A stretch of DNA of 64,000 bases from an uncultured Lachnospiraceae bacterium (GCA_905209075.1 CAJLRL010000003.1:151875-215874), one strand, 5' to 3'; shown: positions 43,808-53,391, counted from the stretch's first letter. The notes: generated by a model not told the origin, from the sequence alone. Made by a program: numbers and translations.

Positions 43808-46616
43808 TATTAAAGACTTTTTAAAAAAATTTTTTAGTTCCCGCTTATTCGTTCTTGCGGCATGTATAATTATTTTATTTGCAATAGTGATAGAGAGACT
43901 TTTTTCATTACAGATCGTAAATGGAGCAGATTATCAGGAAAATTTCACTATGCTCATACAAAAGAACCTTTCAATAGATGCTTCAAGAGGAAACATTTAT
44001 GACTGCAACGGAAATCTTATTGCATATAACCAGCTTGCATATTCAGTTGTTATTTCCGATAACGGGGAATACGAAAACAGGGATACAAAAAATAAGGAAT
44101 TGAATGCAGAACTTGCAGAAGTCATAAATGTAATACTTAAAAATGGCGGAACAATATATAATGATTTTCCGATTGACTTAAACGATGATGGTACATATAG
44201 CTATAACGTGTCGGGAACATCACTGAAGCGTTTTCTTGCAGATGTATTTGGCAAAGACAAATATGATAAGCTTGAATACAATAAGAAATTTGATTTTGAT
44301 GAGGCAAATGCATCAGCTGAGGATATCATAAAATATCTGGCTTCGGATGAAAAAGAATGTTTTGCAGTGAGCAATGAATATGAACAGCAGATTTTTTATG
44401 ATATCATAGTAATCCGGTATGCAATAAAAGGAAACCGCTATTCACAGTATATGACTACAACAATCGCTAAAGATGTGAATGATGCAACTGTTGCATATAT
44501 GAATGAACATTCGAACAGCCTTACAGGTGTCTCAATAAAAGAGGATACTATCCGCAAATATAATTACAGCGAGTATATTGCATCTCTCGTAGGATATACA
44601 GGTAAGATCTCAACGGATGAATATAATGATCTGCATGAGCAGGACGAAACCTATACAGCAAATGATACTGTTGGAAAATCAGGTTTGGAACAATATTATG
44701 AAAGTTATCTGCGTGGTGAAAACGGAGATGAACAGATCTATGTAAATAATGTCGGTAAGATAACAGAGGTAATAAGCAAAAAAGATCCCACAGCCGGAAA
44801 TGATCTGTATCTGAGTATAGATATCAATCTTCAGGAAGCTACATATAAGCTTTTGGAACAGGAAATTGCCGGTATCGTATACTCAAAGATCAAAAGCAAT
44901 GAATTGCCTATAAATGACGTTTATTTCGCACTTATAGATAATAATGTCGTAGATCTGGAACATTTCGGGCAGGATGATGCATCTGACACAGAGAAAAATA
45001 TATATAACAAATTTGTGGGTGAGCAGGCATCTGCACTGGGTATAGTTGATTCGCAGCTTACAAGTGATCCTGCTATGACTATTAATGAAATGGACGAGCA
45101 GACACTTGACTATTTTACACTTGTTATGTCCATGTTAAAAAATAATGGTATTATTTTAACGGACAAGATAGAGTCTGATGATGAAACCTATACACAATAC
45201 AAAAATGGTAATCTGAGTCCGAAAGATTATCTTAAATATTGTATCTCTAAACAGTGGATTGATATAAGTTTATTAGATGTCGAAGACAAATATGCAGATT
45301 CTAGTGAAATTTATACAGCGTTATGTCAGTATATACATACAGAGCTTGCTGCAGATAAAGATTTTTCAAAGATAATTTATAAATATATGGTCAATGCTGG
45401 ACAAGTTACAGGCCAGGAAATATGCCTTACATTATTTGACCAGAGTGTGCTTGATTATGATGATGCAACTGTAAACGGATTAAAGGACGCAACGATCAGT
45501 TCTTATACATTTATAATGGATAAGATCAATAATCTTGAGATCACACCAGCACAACTTGCGCTTGATCCGTGTACAGGTTCATGTGTCATTACAGACGTAA
45601 ATACAGGACAGATAAAAGCGTTGGTAAGTTATCCGGGGTATGATAATAATAAACTGGCAAATGGTGTTGATGCAGATTATTACGAGTCGTTAAGAGATGA
45701 CAAATCAAATCCTTTGTGGAATTATGCAACACAGGAAAAGACGGCACCGGGTTCTACATTTAAGCTTGTCACAAGTACAGCCGGGCTGGCAGAGGGTGTA
45801 ATTGATACATCATCAGTCATAGATTGTACAGGTATTTTCCATGAGGTAAGTAATGAACCAAAGTGCTGGATATATCCGGGGGCGCATGGAAATTTAAATG
45901 TTTCAGAAGCGATAAGGGATTCTTGTAACGTATTCTTCTATACTACAGGCTACAGGTTAAGCTCTAAAGATTCAGGAGCTTATGATGATGCAAGCGGTAT
46001 TTCATATATCCAGAAATATGCGTCTATATATGGCCTTGATCAGAAAACAGGACTTGAAATAGTTGAACGTCAGCCAGAGATTGCTACGCAATATCCAGTT
46101 ATGGCTGCAATCGGACAGAGTAATAATAATATTACAACAGTGGCTCTTTCACGTTATGTAACAGCTGTTGCATCAGGAAAATTATATGACTATAAACTTA
46201 TGAATAAAATAGTTGATGCGTCAGGAAACGTAGTGGAAAGCTATTCAGCAAATTATACTGATATTTCGGATATACTAAATGGTACACAGTGGGATGCAAT
46301 ACACACAGGAATGCGGATGGTATGTGAAAATCTTGATAGTTTTGATGGATTTACAATACCTGTATCAGGTAAAACAGGTACAGCACAGCAGGTAGAAACA
46401 AGACCTAACCATGGTCTGTTTATAGGATATGCACCTTCTGATGATCCAGAGATATCAATAGCCGCACGTATTTCGTTTGGTTATAGCTCGCACAATGCTG
46501 CATCTGCCGCAAGAAATATAATTTCGTACTACTATAAAGAACAGACATTAGATGAAATCCTTGCTGCGAAAGCAGAAGGCGTAAATACATCAGAATCTTC
46601 ATCTGTTGGTGATTGA
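43797..46616 (+). CDS. mrdA: Penicillin-binding protein 2 (elongasome transpeptidase), with large insertion
   Basis: The class B PBP that cross-links peptidoglycan with RodA during elongation. The product is about 939 residues: one membrane anchor (about 14-33), the PBP dimerisation domain (IDASRGNIYDCNGNLIAYNQ), and the transpeptidase with Ser653-x-x-Lys656 (PGSTFK), SDSCN-type SxN, and SGKTGTAQQV. A largely helical insertion of about 200 residues lies between the first beta-strands and the catalytic core (roughly 370-590). The frame is open from 43764, but AGGAG at 43781-43785 fits the TTG at 43797. It overlaps mreD by 11 bases. Confidence 0.93.
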   Translation: MIYDIKDFLKKFFSSRLFVLAACIIILFAIVIERLFSLQIVNGADYQENFTMLIQKNLSIDASRGNIYDCNGNLIAYNQLAYSVVISDNGEYENRDTKNKELNAELAEVINVILKNGGTIYNDFPIDLNDDGTYSYNVSGTSLKRFLADVFGKDKYDKLEYNKKFDFDEANASAEDIIKYLASDEKECFAVSNEYEQQIFYDIIVIRYAIKGNRYSQYMTTTIAKDVNDATVAYMNEHSNSLTGVSIKEDTIRKYNYSEYIASLVGYTGKISTDEYNDLHEQDETYTANDTVGKSGLEQYYESYLRGENGDEQIYVNNVGKITEVISKKDPTAGNDLYLSIDINLQEATYKLLEQEIAGIVYSKIKSNELPINDVYFALIDNNVVDLEHFGQDDASDTEKNIYNKFVGEQASALGIVDSQLTSDPAMTINEMDEQTLDYFTLVMSMLKNNGIILTDKIESDDETYTQYKNGNLSPKDYLKYCISKQWIDISLLDVEDKYADSSEIYTALCQYIHTELAADKDFSKIIYKYMVNAGQVTGQEICLTLFDQSVLDYDDATVNGLKDATISSYTFIMDKINNLEITPAQLALDPCTGSCVITDVNTGQIKALVSYPGYDNNKLANGVDADYYESLRDDKSNPLWNYATQEKTAPGSTFKLVTSTAGLAEGVIDTSSVIDCTGIFHEVSNEPKCWIYPGAHGNLNVSEAIRDSCNVFFYTTGYRLSSKDSGAYDDASGISYIQKYASIYGLDQKTGLEIVERQPEIATQYPVMAAIGQSNNNITTVALSRYVTAVASGKLYDYKLMNKIVDASGNVVESYSANYTDISDILNGTQWDAIHTGMRMVCENLDSFDGFTIPVSGKTGTAQQVETRPNHGLFIGYAPSDDPEISIAARISFGYSSHNAASAARNIISYYYKEQTLDEILAAKAEGVNTSESSSVGD

Positions 46617-46627
46617 TTGGAGGAAGT

Positions 46628-47284
46628 ATGGCTTTACCGGTTGTATTAAAAAGTGGTAAAAATTATCTGACAGTAGTTTTGGATGATACAATTAGTTTTG
46701 AGGAACTGCTGTCATGTATAGTAAATAAATTCCGTGAATCGGAAAAGTTTTTTAAAGATGAGCATTTTGCAATAATGTTCGAGGGAAGACAGCTGTCTGA
46801 TCGTGAAAAAAATATCATTCTTGATGCGATAGATGAATATACAACGATTCATATAACACATTTGATAGAAAACGATCAGGTAAAACAATTTGCCACTGAA
46901 AAGGCATTGTATGACAAAGAAAATATGATAAAGGACTATAAAGAAAATAATTGTCTGTTTATCGATCATGGTGTAGATATGCGTCAGAAAATTTTTGGAT
47001 CCGGGGATGTCATTATAATGGGTGATGTCGAGAAAGGCGCAATAATAAAAGCCGGAGGAAATATAATCGTTCTTGGAAGGCTTTACGGGCAGGCTCTTGC
47101 CGGAAATAATCCGGACGTAAAAGAACCTTTTATAATGGCAAATGATTTTTTCCCTGAAAATTTCAGAATTGGATCAGTTTTGGGAGATGTTCCCAAAAGA
47201 AAAAAATCAGTTTTGAAGAAACACCGTCAGATACCTATGATGGCAAAATTTATGGATGGTGAAATTCAAATAAATTTATTATAA
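46628..47284 (+). CDS. minC: Septum-site-determining protein MinC
   Basis: MinC inhibits FtsZ assembly away from midcell. The 218-residue protein has an N-terminal domain (about 1-105) and the C-terminal Gly-rich beta-helix (GSGDVIIMGDVEKGAIIKAG, NIIVLGRLYGQALAGN) that binds MinD. The frame can start at a TTG at 46613, but GGAGG at 46619-46623 is four bases ahead of the ATG at 46628, which gives the expected N terminus. MinD follows. Confidence 0.94.
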   Translation: MALPVVLKSGKNYLTVVLDDTISFEELLSCIVNKFRESEKFFKDEHFAIMFEGRQLSDREKNIILDAIDEYTTIHITHLIENDQVKQFATEKALYDKENMIKDYKENNCLFIDHGVDMRQKIFGSGDVIIMGDVEKGAIIKAGGNIIVLGRLYGQALAGNNPDVKEPFIMANDFFPENFRIGSVLGDVPKRKKSVLKKHRQIPMMAKFMDGEIQINLL

Positions 47285-47303
47285 CTTTTGGAGGTTGATT
47301 TTT

Positions 47304-48041
47304 GTGGGTGAAGCGATCGTTTTCACTTCAGGAAAAGGCGGTGTCGGGAAAACTACTGTTATTTCCAACATCGGGATAGGACTTTCACAGTTAGATAAAA
47401 AGGTCGTAATGCTGGATACTGATATGGGCCTTAGGAATCTTGATCTTGTAATGGGAGTGGAGGACCGGGTTAACTACAACCTTATGGATGTGCTCGATGG
47501 CAGGTGCCGGCTGAATCAGGCACTTATAAGAGACAAAAATAACCCTAACCTTTATGTTATACCAGCAGCACTTAAAGTGTCAGGCTTAAAAGATTATGAA
47601 CCTCGTTTAAAAGCGCTTGTCGGAGAATTAAAAAATGATTTTGATTTTTGTCTTATAGATGGTCCGGCAGGAATTGACAGAGGATTTAAGTTTTCTATAG
47701 CTGCAGCTGACAGGGTAATTGTGGTAACAACACCTCATATTTCAGCTATAAGAGATGCCGGATACTGTATACATCTTCTGGATACATATCAGTTTACAGA
47801 CATTGATCTTATAGTTAATGCATACGATGAAAAAATGGTAAAAAAGCATCAGATTTTGTCGGTGGAAGATATAGAAGAAGTTCTTTCGACATATGTCATA
47901 GGCACAATACCTATCGACAAAAATGTTATTATCTGTCAGAACAAAGGAATATCCCCACTTACAATAAGAACGAAATCGAAATCTGATTTTATAATGCTTT
48001 CTAAAAAAATATCGTTGATGAGGTGTGCAGATGAGATCTGA
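47304..48041 (+). CDS. minD: Septum-site-determining ATPase MinD
   Basis: A 245-residue ParA-superfamily ATPase that recruits MinC to the membrane. The deviant Walker A KGGVGKT spans residues 11-17, with LDTDMGLRNLDLVMG and DFCLIDGPAGIDRG following. The C terminus is a basic amphipathic stretch that would serve as the membrane-targeting helix. GGAGG at 47290-47294 stands 9 bases before the GTG at 47304; the TTG at 47295 is too close to it. The gene overlaps minE by 11 bases. Confidence 0.96.
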   Translation: MGEAIVFTSGKGGVGKTTVISNIGIGLSQLDKKVVMLDTDMGLRNLDLVMGVEDRVNYNLMDVLDGRCRLNQALIRDKNNPNLYVIPAALKVSGLKDYEPRLKALVGELKNDFDFCLIDGPAGIDRGFKFSIAAADRVIVVTTPHISAIRDAGYCIHLLDTYQFTDIDLIVNAYDEKMVKKHQILSVEDIEEVLSTYVIGTIPIDKNVIICQNKGISPLTIRTKSKSDFIMLSKKISLMRCADEI

Positions 48042-48234
48042 ATTATTACATTCAAAAGAAATTGCTAAAAAGAGGCTGCTTATCGAAGCACAAAACACAG
48101 TATCATCAATGACATTTGATCAGATGGCACAGATCAAGAAGGAAATTTCAAACATATTATCAAGGCATTTGGATTTATCATCAGATAAATACGAAATCAG
48201 GATTATTTTAAAAGAAGATAAGAAAAGAGAGTAA
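48031..48234 (+). CDS. minE: Cell-division topological specificity factor MinE (short)
   Basis: MinE displaces MinC and stimulates MinD to drive pole-to-pole oscillation. The product is 67 residues, shorter than the usual 85-90. SKEIAKKRLLI is the MinD-binding N-terminal part, and ILSRHLDLSSDKYEIRIIL is the dimerisation strand region. GAGG before the ATG at 48031 supports that start over the GTG at 48025. Its presence with minC and minD argues for an oscillating system rather than the DivIVA-only Bacillus type. Confidence 0.88.
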   Translation: MRSELLHSKEIAKKRLLIEAQNTVSSMTFDQMAQIKKEISNILSRHLDLSSDKYEIRIILKEDKKRE

Positions 48235-48235
48235 A

Positions 48236-49348
48236 ATGTTCAGACAGTATAAACTAAAGAATTATCATTTTCAACTAGTAATATATATGGCAGCGCTTAC
48301 AATAATAGGAATATTGATCATCGGAAGTGCAAAGCAGTCAGTACAGGGAAAACAGATCCTTGGTTTTATCATGGGACTTATCATTATGATGGTAATATCC
48401 GTGATTGACTATTCGTTTCTTTTAAAATTTGTATGGGTATATTATATCGGAACATTAGGACTACTTTTGCTGGTGGAATTAGTCGGAGATACTACGGGTG
48501 GTGCGCAAAGGTGGATAGATCTTGGCGGATTCAGATTTCAGCCGTCTGAGGTTGCTAAAATTGCGATAATTCTTTTTTTCTCAGTCTACTTTATGAAGCA
48601 TGAGGAAAATATAAACAGTATAAAAACATTATTTATATCATTTGTACTTGTAGGAATACCTCTTGTGCTCATAATTACGCAGCCGGACAACTCGACAACA
48701 ATTCTTACTACATTAATTTTCATTGTCCTCTTGTTTATTGGCGGTTTAAGTTATAAAATAGTATTATCGGTTATGGGAATTACAATTCCAATAGTAATAG
48801 TAGCTTTAAGTTACATAATCACACATGCACAAAAGCTTGCTAAAGATTATTATCCAATAAGACGTATTATGGCATGGATAGATCCGTCTAATCCTGATTA
48901 TTCAAGCACTGCATATCAGCAGACTAATTCAATAATGGCAATTGGTTCAGGACAGCTAAGAGGAAAAGGATTAAATAATTCCGTTGTCACTTCAATGAAA
49001 AACAGCAACTACATAAGTGAGCCACAGACAGACTTTATCTTTGCGGTTGCAGGAGAGGAACTGGGATTTATTGGAACAGTCATAATTGTAATATTACTTT
49101 TACTTATAGTTATTGAATGCATTCTTATAGCAAGAAAAGCCAAGGATTTAGCAGGAAGACTTATATGCTGTGGAATGGCAGCACTCGTAGGCTTTCAGGC
49201 ATTTATAAATATGTGTGTTGCGACAGGGCTTATGCCAAATACAGGTATTCCCCTTCCATTTGTAAGTTATGGACTTACATCGCTTGTGTCGTTGTACATA
49301 GGCATGGGATTTGTTCTAAATGTAGGATTACAACCGAAAAAATATTAG
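48236..49348 (+). CDS. rodA: RodA/SEDS peptidoglycan glycosyltransferase
   Basis: A 370-residue SEDS protein with about ten membrane helices that polymerises lipid II during elongation, paired with PBP2 encoded upstream. The segments GAQRWIDLGGFRFQPSEVAKI, FIFAVAGEELGFIGT and the C-terminal LPFVSYGLTSLVSLYIGMG are typical. It begins one base after the minE stop. FtsW-type proteins are similar; context favours RodA. Confidence 0.93.
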   Translation: MFRQYKLKNYHFQLVIYMAALTIIGILIIGSAKQSVQGKQILGFIMGLIIMMVISVIDYSFLLKFVWVYYIGTLGLLLLVELVGDTTGGAQRWIDLGGFRFQPSEVAKIAIILFFSVYFMKHEENINSIKTLFISFVLVGIPLVLIITQPDNSTTILTTLIFIVLLFIGGLSYKIVLSVMGITIPIVIVALSYIITHAQKLAKDYYPIRRIMAWIDPSNPDYSSTAYQQTNSIMAIGSGQLRGKGLNNSVVTSMKNSNYISEPQTDFIFAVAGEELGFIGTVIIVILLLLIVIECILIARKAKDLAGRLICCGMAALVGFQAFINMCVATGLMPNTGIPLPFVSYGLTSLVSLYIGMGFVLNVGLQPKKY

Positions 49349-49363
49349 TTGGGAGATTCATAT

Positions 49364-49759
49364 ATGAACATAGGACTAGTAGCTCACGATTCAAAGAAAA
49401 AACTTATGCAGAATTTCTGCATTGCATACAGAGGAATTTTAAGTAAGAATGATCTGTATGCCACAGGAACAACAGGGCGGCTCATAGAGGAAGTCGCTAA
49501 TCTTTCAGTACATAAATATCTTGCAGGACATCTGGGTGGCGTTCAGCAGCTTGGAGCACAGATAGAGCATAATGATATAGATCTTGTTATCTTTCTGAGG
49601 GATCCGCTCCGGCCGAAGCCACATGAACCGGAAGTAAACAGTATATTTAGAATATGTGACGAACATAATATTCCACTGGCAACAAACCTTGCTACTGCAG
49701 AATTATTAATTTTATCGTTAGATAGAGGAGATTTGGACTGGCGTGAAATGTACAAGTAA
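49364..49759 (+). CDS. mgsA: Methylglyoxal synthase-like protein with replaced catalytic Asp
   Basis: Methylglyoxal synthase turns dihydroxyacetone phosphate into methylglyoxal. The 131-residue protein has the family fold: His8 near the N terminus, ATGTTGRLIEE for phosphate binding, and FLRDPL (Asp80). The segment corresponding to GPLGGDQQ, which carries the catalytic-base Asp (Asp71 in E. coli), reads GHLGGVQQ, with Val60 at that position. Activity is therefore doubtful. A TTG at 49349 is in frame, but GGGAG sits 8 bases before the ATG at 49364. It follows rodA and overlaps the next gene by 17 bases. Confidence 0.85.
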   Translation: MNIGLVAHDSKKKLMQNFCIAYRGILSKNDLYATGTTGRLIEEVANLSVHKYLAGHLGGVQQLGAQIEHNDIDLVIFLRDPLRPKPHEPEVNSIFRICDEHNIPLATNLATAELLILSLDRGDLDWREMYK

Positions 49760-50711
49760 GTTAAAGAAAAAAAGCAGACTGCTATGTTTGTTATGCATAG
49801 CAGCTCTTTTTGTGGGCGGTTGTAAAAGCACGATCGAAAATGCATATGATCCTTATTCAACGGATTTTATGAATGGATATAATGGTGTAGATTATTTTGC
49901 TTCAAATTCATGTGTTACAAATGATGTTAATTTCGGAGATACCGCAAATTCTTCTGTTGCGGAAGGTGCTGGAGTGTTTAATATGGACACGAAGGAAGTA
50001 AAATTTAATAAAAATATCTTTGAAAGGCTCTATCCGGCAAGTACGACGAAGGTTCTGACCGCATATATAATACTTAAACGATGTAATATGTCTGATATAG
50101 TCACAGTAAGCAAAGAAGCTGCAAATCCTGCAGAATCATCCTCTGTGTGCGGTCTGAAAGAAGGAGATCAGATTTCAGTTATGGATCTTCTTTATGGACT
50201 TTTGCTTGAAAGTGGAAATGATGCTGCTATAGCGCTTGCAGAGCATTGTTCAGGCAGTGTTGAGGCATTTGCTGATCTTATGAATCAGACAGCCGCAAAG
50301 CTTGGAGCAACACAAAGCAATTTTGTAAATCCGAGCGGATATCCTGATGAAAACCATTATACTACGATATATGATATGTATCTGATTTTTTCTAATGCAA
50401 TATCATTAGAAAGTTTTGTGACGATAATAAACAGCGCAGATCATGATGCTGCATATACAAATGCATCTGGAAATGCGGTAAATGTTAAATTTTCAAACAC
50501 ATGCGGTTATCTTTCCGGTGCATATGAAGCTCCGGAGGGGGTGAATGTTGTAGGTGGAAAAACAGGTACTACACATGATGCGGGCTATTGCCTTGTTTTA
50601 TATAGCACAAACTCTGACAATGAGCGCATAATAAGCATTGTTTATAAGGCCGACGGCAAAAGCAATCTATATCTGCTCATGAATGAATTATTGAGTGGAT
50701 TTGCTAATTAA
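49743..50711 (+). CDS. D-alanyl-D-alanine carboxypeptidase (PBP5-type, lipoprotein)
   Basis: A 322-residue enzyme that trims pentapeptide stems in peptidoglycan. It has a signal peptide ending in a lipobox (VGG-Cys27), so it should be a lipoprotein. The catalytic Ser100-Thr-Thr-Lys103 (PASTTKVLTAYI), the SGNDAAIALAEH motif and GGKTGTTHDAGY are all intact. It starts with GTG inside the end of mgsA; GAGGAG is 12 bases ahead, a bit long. The usual C-terminal amphipathic anchor is missing, which fits lipid anchoring instead. Confidence 0.9.
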   Translation: MKCTSKLKKKSRLLCLLCIAALFVGGCKSTIENAYDPYSTDFMNGYNGVDYFASNSCVTNDVNFGDTANSSVAEGAGVFNMDTKEVKFNKNIFERLYPASTTKVLTAYIILKRCNMSDIVTVSKEAANPAESSSVCGLKEGDQISVMDLLYGLLLESGNDAAIALAEHCSGSVEAFADLMNQTAAKLGATQSNFVNPSGYPDENHYTTIYDMYLIFSNAISLESFVTIINSADHDAAYTNASGNAVNVKFSNTCGYLSGAYEAPEGVNVVGGKTGTTHDAGYCLVLYSTNSDNERIISIVYKADGKSNLYLLMNELLSGFAN

Positions 50712-50714
50712 AGA

Positions 50715-50743
50715 TTGAGTTTTCTGGCAATTTATACTATAAT
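50715..50743 (+). promoter_or_regulatory. Promoter ahead of the P-loop protein gene
   Basis: TTGAGT (50715-50720) and a perfect TATAAT (50738-50743) are 17 bases apart, 54 bases before the start codon and just after the carboxypeptidase stop. Confidence 0.7.
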
Positions 50744-50797
50744 GATTATAAATTTAAGTACGTTTTTATTTAAATAATCCATAGGAGGAAATTGACC

Positions 50798-51220
50798 ATG
50801 ATAGAAATCATATGCGGTGAAAAGGGCAAGGGTAAAACTAAAGAATTATTAGACAAAGTAAATTCAGCTGTGGGAACTCAGTCTGGAAATATAGTGTATC
50901 TGGATAAAAGCCAGAAACACATGTACGAACTTAACAATAAAATAAGGCTTATCAATGTGATGGATTTTCCAATTGATAATTGTGATGAATTTTTGGGGTT
51001 TATATGTGGTATTGTTTCACAGGATCATGATTTAGATGAAATGTATTTGGACAGTTTTCTCACAATAGCATCCATAGATGATGAGAATGGAATTACAAAA
51101 GCAATAGAAAAGCTTGATGTAATAAGTGAGAAGTTTAAGGTTAAGTTTGTCTTAAGCGTATCAAGAGATATAAACAGACTGCCGGAATGCGCAAAGGCAA
51201 AAGTAATTATCTCACTTTAA
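50798..51220 (+). CDS. Small P-loop protein of unknown function
   Basis: A 140-residue protein I cannot place in a named family. The N terminus has a Walker A (GEKGKGKT) at about residues 6-13, followed by an alternating beta/alpha pattern. No canonical Walker B is obvious; VKFVLSVSRD near residue 122 could be a strand of the core. AGGAGG lies 9 bases before the ATG at 50798 (a TTG at 50792 is also in frame). It has its own promoter and is followed by a strong hairpin that separates it from the HlyD-like gene. Confidence 0.75.
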   Translation: MIEIICGEKGKGKTKELLDKVNSAVGTQSGNIVYLDKSQKHMYELNNKIRLINVMDFPIDNCDEFLGFICGIVSQDHDLDEMYLDSFLTIASIDDENGITKAIEKLDVISEKFKVKFVLSVSRDINRLPECAKAKVIISL

Positions 51221-51234
51221 GATTGTAGTATTTG

Positions 51235-51265
51235 ATGGGGTGTGAAATAGTCACACCCCATTTTT
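51235..51265 (+). terminator. Terminator-like hairpin abutting the next ribosome site
   Basis: A perfect 11-bp GC-rich stem (51235-51245 with 51251-51261) with a 5-base loop is followed by TTTTT. The ribosome site of the next gene (AAGGAG, 51266-51271) starts immediately after, leaving no space for another promoter. Confidence 0.88.
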
Positions 51266-51277
51266 AAGGAGATTTTT

Positions 51278-52666
51278 GTGGCAAGAAAAAATAATATAGT
51301 AAAGTTCCGGCATGGATTCAGCTTAAATATAGGATTTATTGTTTTCTTTGTGATTATTATTTATGTTATTTTTCATATCTTTACATACATAACATCAAAA
51401 CCAGTATCTGAGTATGAGGTTCGTCAGGGTACAATAGCGACAAATAATGTATATAAAGGACTTATATTACGGAGTGAGACTATTATATATGCACAGCAGG
51501 ATGGATATATAAACTATTTTGTGGCGAACGATTCAAAAGTAGGCGTGGGAAATCCTGTTTTTTCTGTTGATACGGATGGCTCTGTTTCAGACCAGATCCA
51601 GGCAGTAAACGAGAATGGTTCAAACATTACACCGGAAATGATATCAGAAACAATTTCATCAATTAATAATTTTACATCATCTTATTCGGAAAATGATTTT
51701 TCAAAGGTGTATTCTTTTAAGAATAAGATAAACTCAACACTCATCCAGTCAATGAACCAGAATGCTCTAAATACACTTGCTGATGCCATAAACACAGCAG
51801 AGTCGAACAGTACTTTTTATATGTATAATGCAGCGGATTCGGGAATTGTACATTTTGGAACGGATGGTTATGAGGAAGTAACACCGGATAATTTTACAAT
51901 TGATCAATTTAATAATTCTAACTATGAACAGAAGGTTTTTAATTCATCAGAAAAAATAGGGCAGCTTGATCCGGCTTTTAAACTGATAACAAGCGAAAAC
52001 TGGGATATCCTTATAAATATTTCAGATACGCTGGCACAGGATCTGAATGAAAAAAACTATGTAACAATACGTTTTTGTGATGATGATTACACAACAAACG
52101 CGGGCTTTTCAATAATAAAAAAAGATGGACAGTACTTTATTGACTTGAAAATGAAAAATTCGCTAATAAGATATATTGATGAACGATTTACCAATGTCGA
52201 GCTTGTGCTTGATTCACAGTCGGGACTTAAGATTCCTAATTCTGCGATCACAAAAAAGGAATTTTTTACAATACCAAAAAAATATTTTACAGAAGGAAAA
52301 GATTCATCGTCACCGTGTCTTATGAAAAAGGCATCTGACAAAGATAATTCAATAAGTGTTATAACGCCAACCATATTTTTTAGCACAGACGATTATTACT
52401 ATATTGATGATGAGGATGTTTCAAAAGGAGATACCATAGTATTAAGTGACTCTTCAGAAACATATACAATCGGTACAGATACAGATGAATTGACCGGGGT
52501 ATACAACATAAATAAAGGATACGCAGTATTTAAACAGATAAATATACTTTCACAAAATGATGATTATACAATAGTTGAGACCGGAACGACATATGGAGTG
52601 GCATTATATGATCATATAGCGCTTGACGGAAGTTCCGTTGTAGAAAATCAGACAATTACTAAATAA
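51278..52666 (+). CDS. HlyD-like membrane fusion family protein near sepF
   Basis: A 462-residue protein with one N-terminal membrane helix (about 17-37) and a large extracytoplasmic part. The first segment (YKGLILRSETIIYAQQDGYI, then KVGVGNPVFSV) resembles the biotinyl-lipoyl hairpin of HlyD/RND adaptors, followed by helices and C-terminal beta domains. No transporter or outer-membrane partner is nearby. Its place just ahead of yggS-sepF is common in Clostridia, so a cell-envelope or division role is possible but not shown. The start is GTG with AAGGAG 6 bases ahead. Confidence 0.82.
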   Translation: MARKNNIVKFRHGFSLNIGFIVFFVIIIYVIFHIFTYITSKPVSEYEVRQGTIATNNVYKGLILRSETIIYAQQDGYINYFVANDSKVGVGNPVFSVDTDGSVSDQIQAVNENGSNITPEMISETISSINNFTSSYSENDFSKVYSFKNKINSTLIQSMNQNALNTLADAINTAESNSTFYMYNAADSGIVHFGTDGYEEVTPDNFTIDQFNNSNYEQKVFNSSEKIGQLDPAFKLITSENWDILINISDTLAQDLNEKNYVTIRFCDDDYTTNAGFSIIKKDGQYFIDLKMKNSLIRYIDERFTNVELVLDSQSGLKIPNSAITKKEFFTIPKKYFTEGKDSSSPCLMKKASDKDNSISVITPTIFFSTDDYYYIDDEDVSKGDTIVLSDSSETYTIGTDTDELTGVYNINKGYAVFKQINILSQNDDYTIVETGTTYGVALYDHIALDGSSVVENQTITK

Positions 52667-52680
52667 AAGGATGGTTAAAA

Positions 52681-53373
52681 ATGTTAAAAGAAAATCTTGA
52701 AGCTGTTAAAAATAATATCGCTCAGGCATGCAAAAACGCAGGAAGAAACGTTGATGAGGTGACACTTATTGCAGTCAGTAAAACAAAACCTGTAGAAATG
52801 CTGCGTGAAGTGTATGATACAGGAATACGTCAGTTTGGAGAAAACAAGGTTCAGGAAATGTGTGACAAAATGGAAGTGCTTCCAGATGATATAAAATGGA
52901 ATATGATAGGCCATTTACAGACCAATAAAGTAAAATATATCGTTGGAAAAACATCGCTTATCCATTCTGTCGATTCACTACACCTGGCAAAGGAGATACA
53001 GAAGCAGGCAGTAAAGAAAGACGTAATATGTGATATACTTGTTGAGGTAAATATTGCGCATGAAGAAACTAAATTTGGCACTTCAAAAGACGAGGCAATC
53101 GAGCTTGTAAATGAAATAGCAAAGCTTGATCATTTGAGAGTTAAAGGACTTATGACTATTGCGCCATTTGTAACTGATCCTGAAGATAACAGGGAGTACT
53201 TTAGAGAAATAAAACAATTATCAGTTGACATAGCTGATAAAAACATAGATAATGTCTGTATGGATATTCTGTCTATGGGTATGACAGGCGACTATATGGT
53301 TGCAATAGAAGAAGGTGCAACAATGATACGCGTTGGTACAGGAATATTCGGTGAAAGAAATTATAATAAATAG
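52681..53373 (+). CDS. yggS: YggS/PLPBP-family pyridoxal phosphate homeostasis protein
   Basis: A 230-residue single-domain PLP-binding TIM barrel without known catalytic activity that helps control PLP and amino-acid pools. The PLP lysine lies in LIAVSKTKPVEM near the N terminus, with FGENKVQEM, WNMIGHLQTNKVKYI and LSMGMTGDYMVAIEEGAT following. It is the gene before sepF in the ylmE-ylmF order of Gram-positives. Confidence 0.95.
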   Translation: MLKENLEAVKNNIAQACKNAGRNVDEVTLIAVSKTKPVEMLREVYDTGIRQFGENKVQEMCDKMEVLPDDIKWNMIGHLQTNKVKYIVGKTSLIHSVDSLHLAKEIQKQAVKKDVICDILVEVNIAHEETKFGTSKDEAIELVNEIAKLDHLRVKGLMTIAPFVTDPEDNREYFREIKQLSVDIADKNIDNVCMDILSMGMTGDYMVAIEEGATMIRVGTGIFGERNYNK

Positions 53374-53391
53374 ACGAGGTAGGTTACAATA

